NCBI RefSeq assembly: GCF_009671205.1
Contig: NZ_CP045309.1
Coordinates: 5,208,001-5,272,000 of the forward strand
Length of the DNA: 64,000 nt
DNA from: Micromonospora terminaliae
GTDB lineage: Bacteria; Actinomycetota; Actinomycetes; Mycobacteriales; Micromonosporaceae
Direction of reading: 5' to 3'
The position numbers and the translations under genes were made by a program. The notes below the pieces were generated by a model. The model was not told where the DNA came from and ran no database searches. It saw only the letters and a list, made by a program, of their open reading frames with translations. Of this stretch, positions 34,895 through 42,663 are shown one piece after another (positions within the stretch are counted from its first letter, which is position 1; each line of letters starts with the position of its first letter).

Positions 34895-35638
34895 ATGATC
34901 GAGCGGGTTGCTGTCCTCTCCGACATCCACGGCGCGCTGCCGGCGCTGGAAGCCGTCCTGGCCGAGCCGGACGTGGCCGCCGCCGACCTCGTCGTGCTCA
35001 CCGGCGACATCGCCGCCGGCCCCCAGCCGGTCGAGGTGCTCGACCTGCTCGCCGCGCTCGGCGACCGGGCCTGCTGGGTCGGCGGCAACGCCGACCGCGA
35101 ACTGGTCGAGGCGCGGGCCGGGCGGCCGGCCGGGATCGAGGTGTCCGACTGGGCCGCGACCCAGCTCCGCGACGACCAGGTGGCCCGGCTCGCCGCGCTC
35201 CCGCCGACCGTCACGCTGCCGGTCGCCGGCCTCGGCGACGTGCTCTTCTGCCACGCCACGCCCCGGGACGACGAGGAGGTCGTGCTGGTCGACTCCCGGC
35301 TGGAACGCTGGGCCGAGGTCTTCGCCGGGCTGCCGGCCGAGGTGGGCACGGTGGTCTGCGGGCACACCCACATGCCGTTCACCCGGCTGGTCGACCGCCG
35401 CCTCGTGGTCAACCCGGGCAGCGTCGGCATGCCGTACGGGGGCGCGGGCGCCTGGTGGGCGCTGCTCGGGCCGGGCGTGCAACTGCGCCGGACCGGCTAC
35501 GACGTGGACGCGGCCTGCGCCCGGGTGGCCGCCGAGTCGGCCTTCCCGGACGCCGCCGCCTGGGCCGACGAGTACCTGCGCTCCCGCCACTCGGACGCCG
35601 ACGCCCTCGCCGTCTTCGGCCCGCGCGACGGCCGTTGA
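34895..35638 (+). CDS. Metallophosphoesterase family protein
   Basis: 247 aa, ATG start. The calcineurin-like metal-site motifs are in order: SDIHGALPAL, LTGDIAAGP, GGNADREL, a His in FCHATPRDD and CGHTHMPF. This is the YfcE/diadenylate-phosphatase-like group acting on phosphodiesters or nucleotides in the cytoplasm; no substrate can be chosen. Its last seven codons (FGPRDGR and stop) are the first unit of a fourfold 30-bp tandem repeat that runs on beyond the stop. Confidence 0.9.
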   Translation: MIERVAVLSDIHGALPALEAVLAEPDVAAADLVVLTGDIAAGPQPVEVLDLLAALGDRACWVGGNADRELVEARAGRPAGIEVSDWAATQLRDDQVARLAALPPTVTLPVAGLGDVLFCHATPRDDEEVVLVDSRLERWAEVFAGLPAEVGTVVCGHTHMPFTRLVDRRLVVNPGSVGMPYGGAGAWWALLGPGVQLRRTGYDVDAACARVAAESAFPDAAAWADEYLRSRHSDADALAVFGPRDGR

Positions 35639-35730
35639 ACCGTCTCCAGCCCGCGCGACGGCCGCTGAACCGTCCTCGGCCCGCGCGACGGCCGCTGAAC
35701 CGCCTCCAGCCCGCGCGACGGCCGCTGACC
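35611..35730 (+). repeat. Four tandem 30-bp units spanning a stop codon
   Basis: Units start at 35611, 35641, 35671 and 35701. Each contains CCCGCGCGACGGCCG followed by TTGAAC, CTGAAC or CTGACC. Because 30 is a multiple of 3, every unit carries the TGA in the same frame, giving four successive in-frame stops, the first being the true end of the phosphoesterase gene. Unit-to-unit differences are few and lie mainly in the first ten bases. Confidence 0.85.
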
Positions 35731-35759
35731 GGCCTCGGCTGCCCGGGACAGCAGCGGGA

Positions 35760-35782
35760 CCGGCCGTCAGCGAGACGGCCGG
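35760..35782. terminator. Bidirectional terminator hairpin
   Basis: CCGGCCGTC (35760-35768) and its complement (35774-35782) form a perfect 9-bp stem with loop AGCGA between the convergent phosphoesterase and amidase genes. Confidence 0.65.
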
Positions 35783-35795
35783 CCCCGGTCGCCGG

Positions 35796-36809
35796 TCAGC
35801 GGTGGTTCAGGTAGTCCCGGGCCGTGTCGCGCAGCCGGGCGTGCACCCCGTCGTACGCGCCGGCGCCACCCAGGAAGCGCTTGTCCACCTTCGCCACCAT
35901 CGTGTAGTTCGTGTCGCACACGTTGCCGACCGGCGCCTCACCGGCCTGGCTGATGAGCTGGTACGCGTCGAGCTGGTCCAGCCCGACCAGGTCGGCGGTC
36001 CAGGTGACCATGTCGTGCTGGCTGATCCGGTAGGCGTCCTCCAGCGGGCGGGCCGAGCCGGTGGACATCAGCGCGTCGTCCGACTCCAGCCGTGGCCACG
36101 GGGTGCCGGCCCCCTTGATCACGTCCACCACGACCGTGGTGTTCATGGCCGCCTCGATGCCGGTGCCGCAGACCTCACCGTGGCCCTGCCGGCAGTGCCC
36201 GTCACCGAGGGCGAAGAGCGCCCCCGGCACGTTCACCCCGAAGTACGCGGTGACTCCGGCCCGCAGCTCCGGGGTGTCCATGTTGCCGCCGTGCGCGTCC
36301 GGGGTGATCGTCATGCGCGCCTCGAAGGCGCCCGGGGCCACCCCGGCGGTGCCGTGCATCGGGTCGAGCGGCAGCGCCACGCTGTAGTCCCCCCGGCGGG
36401 CCCGGTACGTGGCCGTGCCGGCGGCGACGTCGACGTCGTACCGCCAGACCACCTCGTCCAGCGGAGGGTGCAGGGTCGCCGTGGTGTGCGTGCCGGTGAG
36501 CGCGCCGAAGTGCGGGAAGGTGGTGGACACGGCCCAGTCCCGGGCCGGCTCGATGGCGACGAAGTGCACGGCGAGGGTGTCCCCGGGCTCGGCGCCCTCG
36601 ACGTGGATCGGCCCCGTCACGGGGTTGAGGTAGGGGAACTCGCAGACCTGCGACGGCAGGTCGTCCACGCTCCGGACGCGCCCGCCGAAGCAGTCCTCGG
36701 TGTACAGCTCGAGGATCGTGCCCGGGCGCACCCGGAGCACGGCCTCCCGGCCGCCGAAGGTGTAGGCGAGTTCGTCCGGCTCCGGCCGGTACTTCACGAC
36801 GTCGGTCAT
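35796..36809 (-). CDS. Acetamidase/formamidase family amidohydrolase
   Basis: 337 aa from ATG 36809, whose first base is shared with the permease stop (TGATG). FmdA/AmdA-family features include VEGAEPGDTLAVHFVAIEPA, HGGNMDTPELRAG and ALGDGHCRQGHGEVCGTGIE, the last being rich in metal-binding His/Glu. The enzyme releases ammonia and a carboxylate from small amides in the cytoplasm. Coupling to an APC permease gene suggests that the permease brings in the amide substrate. Substrate identity is not certain. Confidence 0.92.
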   Translation of the reverse strand: MTDVVKYRPEPDELAYTFGGREAVLRVRPGTILELYTEDCFGGRVRSVDDLPSQVCEFPYLNPVTGPIHVEGAEPGDTLAVHFVAIEPARDWAVSTTFPHFGALTGTHTTATLHPPLDEVVWRYDVDVAAGTATYRARRGDYSVALPLDPMHGTAGVAPGAFEARMTITPDAHGGNMDTPELRAGVTAYFGVNVPGALFALGDGHCRQGHGEVCGTGIEAAMNTTVVVDVIKGAGTPWPRLESDDALMSTGSARPLEDAYRISQHDMVTWTADLVGLDQLDAYQLISQAGEAPVGNVCDTNYTMVAKVDKRFLGGAGAYDGVHARLRDTARDYLNHR

Positions 36810-38248
36810 CAGTGCGGCTCCTTCACCGGCTCGTCGGTGCTCTCGTGGGCGACCTCGGTCAGCGCGGCGAGTTCGGGGCGCCGGCCCGTCAGGTAGAAGA
36901 CCACCAGGACCAGGAGCCCGACGCCCAGCCACACGAAACCGAGCACCTGGGCGGCGACCTTGGCGTTGATCACGACGTACAGCAGGATCAGGAACCCGAT
37001 CACGGGCACCACGAGATGCCGCAACCAGTCCCGGCTGCCGTTGCGCACCACGTAGTGGGTCACGACGGAGACGTGCAGCGCCAGGAACGCCGTCATGGCG
37101 CCGAAGTTGACCAGTGTGGACAGCAGCGAGATGCCGTCGTCGCGGCTGGCCATGTAGAGGCCGAGCGCCAGGGAGATGGCGGCGACCAGCAGCGTGGCGT
37201 TGGCGGGCACCTTGTGTTTCGGGTTGATCCGGGCGAGGAAGCGCGGCATCTGCCGGTCGCGGGCCATCGCGTACAGCAGGCGGGAGGTCGCGGCCTGGGC
37301 GACGAGGGAGTTGGCGAAGCCCCAGGCGATCGCGGTGGCCAGGGCGGTCAGCCCGGCCAGCCAGCCTCCGCCGGCCGCGCGGGCCGCGTCGTAGAACGCG
37401 GTTCCCTCCGGGTCGCCGTTGTCGAGCAGGCTGGGCGCGTCCGGCACCAGCAGGGCCGCGACCCAGGTCTGCACGACGAACAGGGCACCGGCGAGCAGCA
37501 GCGCCCCGACCATCGCCCGGCCGATCTGCCGGGCCTCCTCGCGGCTCTCCTCGGCCAGCATGGAGATCCCGTCGAAGCCGAGGAAGGAGAGCACGGCGAT
37601 CGACACCGCGCCGAAGACCAGCGGCCAGGAGAAGGTGCCCGCGTCGTACAGCGGCCGGAACGAGAAGCCGGCACCCTTGCCCTGGGCCAGCGCGACCACG
37701 CCGACGACCAGGAAGATCGCGAGGACGACCAGCTCGGCGGCGAGCATCACCCGGTTGACCCGGGCGGTCATCTTGATGCCGAAGTAGTTGACGACGGTGT
37801 TGAGCACGACGAAGGCCGCCAGCCACACCCACACCGGCACGCCGGGCACGAGGGAGTGCATGGCCACGCTGGCCACCAGGTAGAGCAGGCCGGGCACGAG
37901 GACGTAGTCGAGCAGGATCACCCAGCCGGCGAGGAAGCCGACGGGCGGTGCGATGCCGCGACCGGTGTAGCTGTAGACGGACCCGGCCATGGGGAACGCG
38001 CGGACCATCTGCGCGTACGACAGGGCGGTGAACATCATCGCCACCATGCCGATGATGTAGGCCAGCGCGACCATGCCGCCGGAGCCGGCGTACACGCTGC
38101 CGAAGATGCCGAAGGGTGCGATCGGCACCATGAAGATCAGGCCGTAGATGAGCAGGTCGGTGAAGCTCAGGGTCCGGTTGAGTTCCTGCCGGTAGCCGAA
38201 CCGTTCGACTTGGACGGCTGTCTCGGATGAGTCGGGAGGTTGAGTCAC
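36809..38248 (-). CDS. APC-family amino acid/amide permease
   Basis: 479 aa from GTG 38248, chosen because AAGGAGG lies 8 bases upstream; the frame continues to 38332 without a better site. About 12 membrane helices are seen, beginning TLSFTDLLIYGLIFMVPIAPFGIFG. ALSYAQMVRAFPMAGSVYSYTGRG is the APC consensus around helix 2, and FLGFDGISMLAEESREEARQIGRAM is another hallmark. It imports an amino acid or amide, coupled to the following amidase, and is probably controlled by the divergent TetR gene. Confidence 0.92.
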   Translation of the reverse strand: MTQPPDSSETAVQVERFGYRQELNRTLSFTDLLIYGLIFMVPIAPFGIFGSVYAGSGGMVALAYIIGMVAMMFTALSYAQMVRAFPMAGSVYSYTGRGIAPPVGFLAGWVILLDYVLVPGLLYLVASVAMHSLVPGVPVWVWLAAFVVLNTVVNYFGIKMTARVNRVMLAAELVVLAIFLVVGVVALAQGKGAGFSFRPLYDAGTFSWPLVFGAVSIAVLSFLGFDGISMLAEESREEARQIGRAMVGALLLAGALFVVQTWVAALLVPDAPSLLDNGDPEGTAFYDAARAAGGGWLAGLTALATAIAWGFANSLVAQAATSRLLYAMARDRQMPRFLARINPKHKVPANATLLVAAISLALGLYMASRDDGISLLSTLVNFGAMTAFLALHVSVVTHYVVRNGSRDWLRHLVVPVIGFLILLYVVINAKVAAQVLGFVWLGVGLLVLVVFYLTGRRPELAALTEVAHESTDEPVKEPH

Positions 38249-38284
38249 GGCACGCCTCCTTGATCTGGTGAGGCCGCACGTTAG

Positions 38285-38322
38285 TCCAGACATCGACGGA
38301 CAGCTAGATCTATGCGTCTGGA
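38285..38322. promoter_or_regulatory. Candidate operator between permease and TetR genes
   Basis: TCCAGAC (38285-38291) and its complement GTCTGGA (38316-38322) face each other across 24 bases in the divergent promoter region. A TTGACT (-35-like) follows at 38364. Repression by the TetR protein encoded here is inferred. Confidence 0.35.
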
Positions 38323-38397
38323 TTGTATACATCGCTTGGTCATGGCTCAGAAAAAGTCAGTCTTGACTGTTTGTTTCGGGAACGGCAGGCTGTCCCC

Positions 38398-39042
38398 GTG
38401 CCCACCGCATCGACCCGCGTCCCTCAGCAGGAGCGCAGCCGCGCCACCCAGGCCCGGCTGCTGGAGGCGACCGTCGAGTGCCTGGTGGAGCACGGCTGGT
38501 CCGGCACGACGACGACCGTCGTGGCGGCCCGGGCGGGTGTCTCGCGGGGCGCCCAGCTGCACCACTACCCGACCAAGGCGGCCCTGGTCACCGCCGCCGT
38601 CACCCACCTCACCGAGCGCCGGGCCGTGGAGCTGCGCACCGAGGCCGCCGCGCTGCCGGCCGGCCCGCGGCGGCTCGACGGGGTGGTCGACCTGCTCGCC
38701 GCCGCGTTCACCGGGCCGCTCTTCGTCGCGGCGCTGGAGCTGTGGGTGGCCGCCCGCACCGACGCCGAACTGCGTGACGCCCTGGTCCCCCTCGAAGCCC
38801 GGGTGGGCCGGGAGATGCACCGGTTGACCGTCGAGCTGCTCGGCGTGGAGGAGCGGCGGCCCGGCGTCCGCGAGGCGGTGCAGGCCACCCTCGACCTGCT
38901 CCGCGGCCTCGGCGTGGCCAACCTGCTCAGCGACGACTCGACCCGCCGCACGGCCCTCCTGCACACCTGGAAGCGCCAGCTCGCCGCCCTGCTCACCGCC
39001 GACGACGGCCCGCCGACGCCCGGGAGCGCGCGGCCGCACTGA
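38398..39042 (+). CDS. TetR-family transcriptional regulator
   Basis: 214 aa from GTG 38398; the frame opens at a TTG at 38323, but those 25 residues lie in the promoter region. The helix-turn-helix is in TVVAARAGVSRGAQLHHYPTKAALVTAAV (about residues 35-63), the usual TetR pattern. The ligand-binding half (about 75-214) is Ala/Leu-rich. It is divergent from the permease/amidase pair and lies 14 bases before the acyl-CoA operon on the same strand, so it could control either or both. The ligand is unknown. Confidence 0.9.
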   Translation: MPTASTRVPQQERSRATQARLLEATVECLVEHGWSGTTTTVVAARAGVSRGAQLHHYPTKAALVTAAVTHLTERRAVELRTEAAALPAGPRRLDGVVDLLAAAFTGPLFVAALELWVAARTDAELRDALVPLEARVGREMHRLTVELLGVEERRPGVREAVQATLDLLRGLGVANLLSDDSTRRTALLHTWKRQLAALLTADDGPPTPGSARPH

Positions 39043-39056
39043 CCCCCGGAGGCACC

Positions 39057-39851
39057 ATGGTCGACCTGACCGCCCTGCTCGCGGACCTGGCCGCCGAGTC
39101 CGAACAGCTCGACGCCCTCGTCGCGCCGCTGCCGCCGGAGGACTGGGCGCGGCCGACCCCGGCGCCCGGGTGGAGCATCGCCCACCAGATCGCCCACCTC
39201 GCCTGGACCGACCACGTCGCCCACCTCGCGGCGACCGACACGGCGGCGTTCTTCGCCTCGGTCACCTCCGCGCCGGACCCGTCCCGGCTGGTCGACGACG
39301 GCGCCGAAGCGTTCCTCGCCTTGCCCGCCGCGCTACTGGCCCGCTGGCGGGCCGGCCGCGCCGCGCTCGCCGCGGCGCTCGCCGCCGCACCGGCCGGGGA
39401 GAAACTGCCCTGGTACGGCACCCGCATGTCGCCCGCCTCGATGGCGACCGCCCGCATCATGGAGACCTGGGCGCACGGCGAGGACGTCGCCGACGCGCTG
39501 GGCGTCCGGCGTACCCCGACGGCGCGGCTGCGGCACGTGGCGCACCTGGGGTTCCGTACCCTCGGGCACGGTTTCGCGGCCCACGGCCGCGCGATGCCGG
39601 CGGCGCCGGTCCGGGTCGAGCTGCTGGGACCCGACGGGGACACCTGGGCCTTCGGCCCGCCGGACGCCGCCGACCGGGTCACCGGTCCGGCGCTCGACTT
39701 CTGCCTGCTGGTCACCCAGCGCCGGCACCGCGCGGACCTGGCCCTGGTCGCCACTGGGCCGGTCGCCGACGAGTGGCTGGACGTCGCCCAGGCGTTCGCG
39801 GGGCCGCCCGGCGGCAAGCGGGACGCGGCGGGCAGCGGGGTGGTCCGGTGA
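39057..39851 (+). CDS. TIGR03084-family DinB-like metal-binding protein
   Basis: 264 aa, ATG start with CCCCGGAGG upstream. An N-terminal four-helix DinB/mycothiol maleylpyruvate-isomerase-like domain carries candidate metal ligands in WSIAHQIAHLAWTDH and TARIMETWAHGEDVADALG, the latter a hallmark of the family. A smaller C-terminal domain (VRVELLGPDGDTWAFGP) resembles those of MDMPI proteins. Members may use mycothiol; the reaction here is unknown. Its stop overlaps the next start (GTGA), so it is the first gene of the AtuA operon. Confidence 0.85.
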   Translation: MVDLTALLADLAAESEQLDALVAPLPPEDWARPTPAPGWSIAHQIAHLAWTDHVAHLAATDTAAFFASVTSAPDPSRLVDDGAEAFLALPAALLARWRAGRAALAAALAAAPAGEKLPWYGTRMSPASMATARIMETWAHGEDVADALGVRRTPTARLRHVAHLGFRTLGHGFAAHGRAMPAAPVRVELLGPDGDTWAFGPPDAADRVTGPALDFCLLVTQRRHRADLALVATGPVADEWLDVAQAFAGPPGGKRDAAGSGVVR

Positions 39852-41527
39852 CCGTGCTGCGGGTCGGCAACGCGTCCGGCTTCTACGGCGACCGCCTCTC
39901 CGCCTGGCGGGAGATGCTCGACGGCGGCGAGCTGGACGTGCTGACCGGGGACTACCTGGCCGAGCTGACCATGCTGATCCTCGGCCGGGACCGGATGCGC
40001 GATCCCTCGCTCGGCTACGCGAAGACGTTCCTGCGCCAGCTCGAAGGCGTCCTGGGCACCGCGCTGGAGCGCGGGGTCCGGCTGGTCACCAACGCCGGCG
40101 GGCTCAACCCGGCGGGGCTGGCCGCCGCGATCGGCGCGCTCGCCGACCGGCTCGGCCTCACCGTGCGGATCGGGTACGTCGAGGGCGACGCCCTGCCCAG
40201 GCCGGACGCGTTGACCGCGAACGCGTACCTGGGGGCGTTCGGGATCGCGGCCTGCCTCGACGCGGGGGCCGACGTCGTGGTCACCGGGCGGGTGACCGAC
40301 GCCTCGCTGGCGGTCGGCCCCGCGATCGCCCGCTTCGGCTGGACCCGGTACGACCTCGACGCGCTGGCCGGTGCCACCGTGGCCGGGCACCTCATCGAGT
40401 GCGGGGCGCAGGTCACCGGCGGGAACTTCAGCTTCTTCACCGAGCTGCCCGACGGTGGGCACCGGCCCGGCTTCCCGATCGCCGAGATCCACGCGGACGG
40501 CTCGTCGGTGCTCACGAAGCACCCCGGCACCGGCGGGGCGGTCACCGTCGAGACGGTCACCGCCCAGCTGCTGTACGAGGTGGGCGGCCCGGCCTACCTG
40601 GGGCCCGACGTGGTGACCCGGCTGGACACGGTCGAGCTGACGCCGGAGGGGCCGGACCGGGTACGCGTCTCCGGCGTCCGGGGCACGCCCCCGCCGGACA
40701 CGCTCAAGGTGGGCGTCAACAACCTGGGCGGCTTCCGCAACTCCATGACCTTCGTGCTCTGCGGCCTGGACATCCCGGCCAAGGCGGCCCTGGTGCGGGG
40801 GCAGCTGGAGGAGGCGGTCGGCAAGGAGGGGCTGGAGTTCACGCTGGCCCGGACCGACCATCCGGACGCCACCGACACCGAGGCGGCGAGCGCGCTGCTG
40901 CACGTACACCTGCGGGACGGCGACAAGGCGCGGGCCGGGCGGGCCTTCTCGGCGGCCGCCGTGGAACTGGCGCTGGCCTCCTATCCCGGCTGCACGCTGA
41001 CCACCCTGCCCGGCGACGCCACCCCGTACGGGGTGTTCACCGCCGACGCCGTGCCACAGGACGCGGTCGCGCACGTGGCGGTGCTGCCGGACGGGGCCCG
41101 GATGCCGATCGCCCCGCCGGCGCGGACGGCGGCACCGCCCGCGTACGAGTCGGTGGCCGCACCGGAGTTCGACGCCGGGCCGACCCGGCGGGCGCCGCTC
41201 GGCGAGCTGGTCGGTGCGCGGTCGGGCGACAAGGGCAGCGATGCCAACCTCGGCGTCTGGGCGCGGTCCGACGTGGGCTGGGCCTGGTTGCGCGGCTGGC
41301 TGACCGTCGCGCGGCTGGCCGAGCTGCTGCCGGAGACCGCCCCGCTGACCGTCGAGCGGTACGAGCTGCCGCACCTGCGCGCGGTCAACTTCGTGATCCG
41401 GGGGCTGCTCGGCCAGGGGGTGGCCGCCTCCACCCGCTTCGACCCGCAGGCCAAGGCGCTCGGCGAGCTGCTCCGCTCCCGGGTCGTCGACCTGCCCGCC
41501 GGCCGCACCCCGGAGGTGTTGTCGTGA
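39848..41527 (+). CDS. atuA: AtuA-family protein (acyclic terpene utilisation)
   Basis: 559 aa from GTG 39848. The AtuA domain covers most of the length: LRVGNASGFYGDRLSAWREML, TNAGGLNPAGLAAAI and VVVTGRVTDASLAVGPA are the conserved segments. A C-terminal beta domain has LGELVGARSGDKGSDANLGVWAR. In Pseudomonas the atu genes allow growth on citronellol and geraniol; the biochemical step of AtuA itself is not settled. Gene overlaps with the flanking genes show a coupled operon with carboxylase and dehydrogenases. Confidence 0.88.
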   Translation: MTVLRVGNASGFYGDRLSAWREMLDGGELDVLTGDYLAELTMLILGRDRMRDPSLGYAKTFLRQLEGVLGTALERGVRLVTNAGGLNPAGLAAAIGALADRLGLTVRIGYVEGDALPRPDALTANAYLGAFGIAACLDAGADVVVTGRVTDASLAVGPAIARFGWTRYDLDALAGATVAGHLIECGAQVTGGNFSFFTELPDGGHRPGFPIAEIHADGSSVLTKHPGTGGAVTVETVTAQLLYEVGGPAYLGPDVVTRLDTVELTPEGPDRVRVSGVRGTPPPDTLKVGVNNLGGFRNSMTFVLCGLDIPAKAALVRGQLEEAVGKEGLEFTLARTDHPDATDTEAASALLHVHLRDGDKARAGRAFSAAAVELALASYPGCTLTTLPGDATPYGVFTADAVPQDAVAHVAVLPDGARMPIAPPARTAAPPAYESVAAPEFDAGPTRRAPLGELVGARSGDKGSDANLGVWARSDVGWAWLRGWLTVARLAELLPETAPLTVERYELPHLRAVNFVIRGLLGQGVAASTRFDPQAKALGELLRSRVVDLPAGRTPEVLS

Positions 41528-42663
41528 CCATCGTGGACACTCCCGAGCGGCGGCAGCTCCGCGAGCTGACCCGGGCCTTCGTGACCCGGGAGGTCCTGCC
41601 CCACCTGGACGACTGGGAGCGGGCCGGTGAGGTGCCCCGCTCGCTGCACGAGGCCGCCGCGAAGATCGGGCTGCTCGGCGTCGGCTTCCCGGAGTCGGTC
41701 GGCGGCAGCGGCGGCGACCTGCTCGACTCGATCCTGGTCACCGAGGAGATCATCCGGTCGGGCGGCTCGTCGGGGCTGATCGCCGCGCTCTACACCCATG
41801 GGATCGCGCTGCCGCACATGGTGGCTTCCCGCGACGAGGGCCTCATCGACCGGTACGTGCGGCCCACGCTCGCCGGCACGATGATCGGCGCGCTGGCGAT
41901 CACCGAGCCGGACGGCGGCTCGGATGTGGCGGGCATCCGCACCTGCGCCCGGCGGGACGGCGACCACTACGTGGTGAACGGGTCCAAGACGTACATCACC
42001 AGTGGCGCGCGGTCCGACTTCGTGACCACGGCCGTCTGCACCGACTTCCCCGGCTCCGGCTCGCTGAGCCTGCTCGTGATCGAGAAGGGCGTGCCCGGGT
42101 TCACCGTCGGGCGGCGGCTGGAGAAGCTGGGCTGGCACTGCTCGGACACCGCCGAGCTCTCCTTCGTGGACGTCCGGGTGCCGGTGGCGAACCGGATCGG
42201 CCCGGAGGACACCGGCTTCCTGGCGATCATGCAGCAGTTCGCCACCGAGCGGCTCTCCCTGGCCACCCAGGCCTACGCCACCGCGCAGCGCTGCGTGGAA
42301 CTGGCCACCCGCTGGTGCCGGGACCGGTCCACCTTCGGCCGCCCGCTGGCCAGCCGGCAGCTCGTCCGGCACCGGCTGGCCGAGATGCACACCCGCGCCG
42401 AGGCGGCCCGGGCGTACGTGCACGACGTGGCCGAGCGGGTCGCCGCGGGCCAGCCCGTCGTGGCCGAGGTGGCCATGGCGAAGAACGTGGCGGTGGCCGC
42501 CTGCGACTTCGTGGTGGACGCCGCGCTGCAACTGCACGGCGGCTTCGGCTACCTGCGCGACGCCGAGGTGGAACGGCACTACCGCGACGCCCGGATCCTC
42601 GGAATCGGCGGCGGCACCACGGAGATCATGAACGAGATCATCGCGAAGGGCATGGGCCTGTGA
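41524..42663 (+). CDS. Acyl-CoA dehydrogenase (AtuD/isovaleryl-CoA dehydrogenase-like)
   Basis: 379 aa from GTG 41524. The FAD-binding signature ALAITEPDGGSDVAGIRTCA and the C-terminal QLHGGFGYLRDAEVERHYRDARI then GGGTTEIMNEIIAKGMGL are complete. The enzyme introduces a 2,3 double bond into an acyl-CoA, passing electrons to ETF. The neighbouring biotin carboxylase and AtuA suggest a branched substrate, such as citronellyl-CoA or isovaleryl-CoA, which needs beta-carboxylation afterwards. Four-base overlaps bind it to the genes on each side. Confidence 0.92.
   Translation: MTIVDTPERRQLRELTRAFVTREVLPHLDDWERAGEVPRSLHEAAAKIGLLGVGFPESVGGSGGDLLDSILVTEEIIRSGGSSGLIAALYTHGIALPHMVASRDEGLIDRYVRPTLAGTMIGALAITEPDGGSDVAGIRTCARRDGDHYVVNGSKTYITSGARSDFVTTAVCTDFPGSGSLSLLVIEKGVPGFTVGRRLEKLGWHCSDTAELSFVDVRVPVANRIGPEDTGFLAIMQQFATERLSLATQAYATAQRCVELATRWCRDRSTFGRPLASRQLVRHRLAEMHTRAEAARAYVHDVAERVAAGQPVVAEVAMAKNVAVAACDFVVDAALQLHGGFGYLRDAEVERHYRDARILGIGGGTTEIMNEIIAKGMGL

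Noticed and set aside
35611..35730. CRISPR array
   Set aside because: The units are contiguous without spacers and begin inside a gene.
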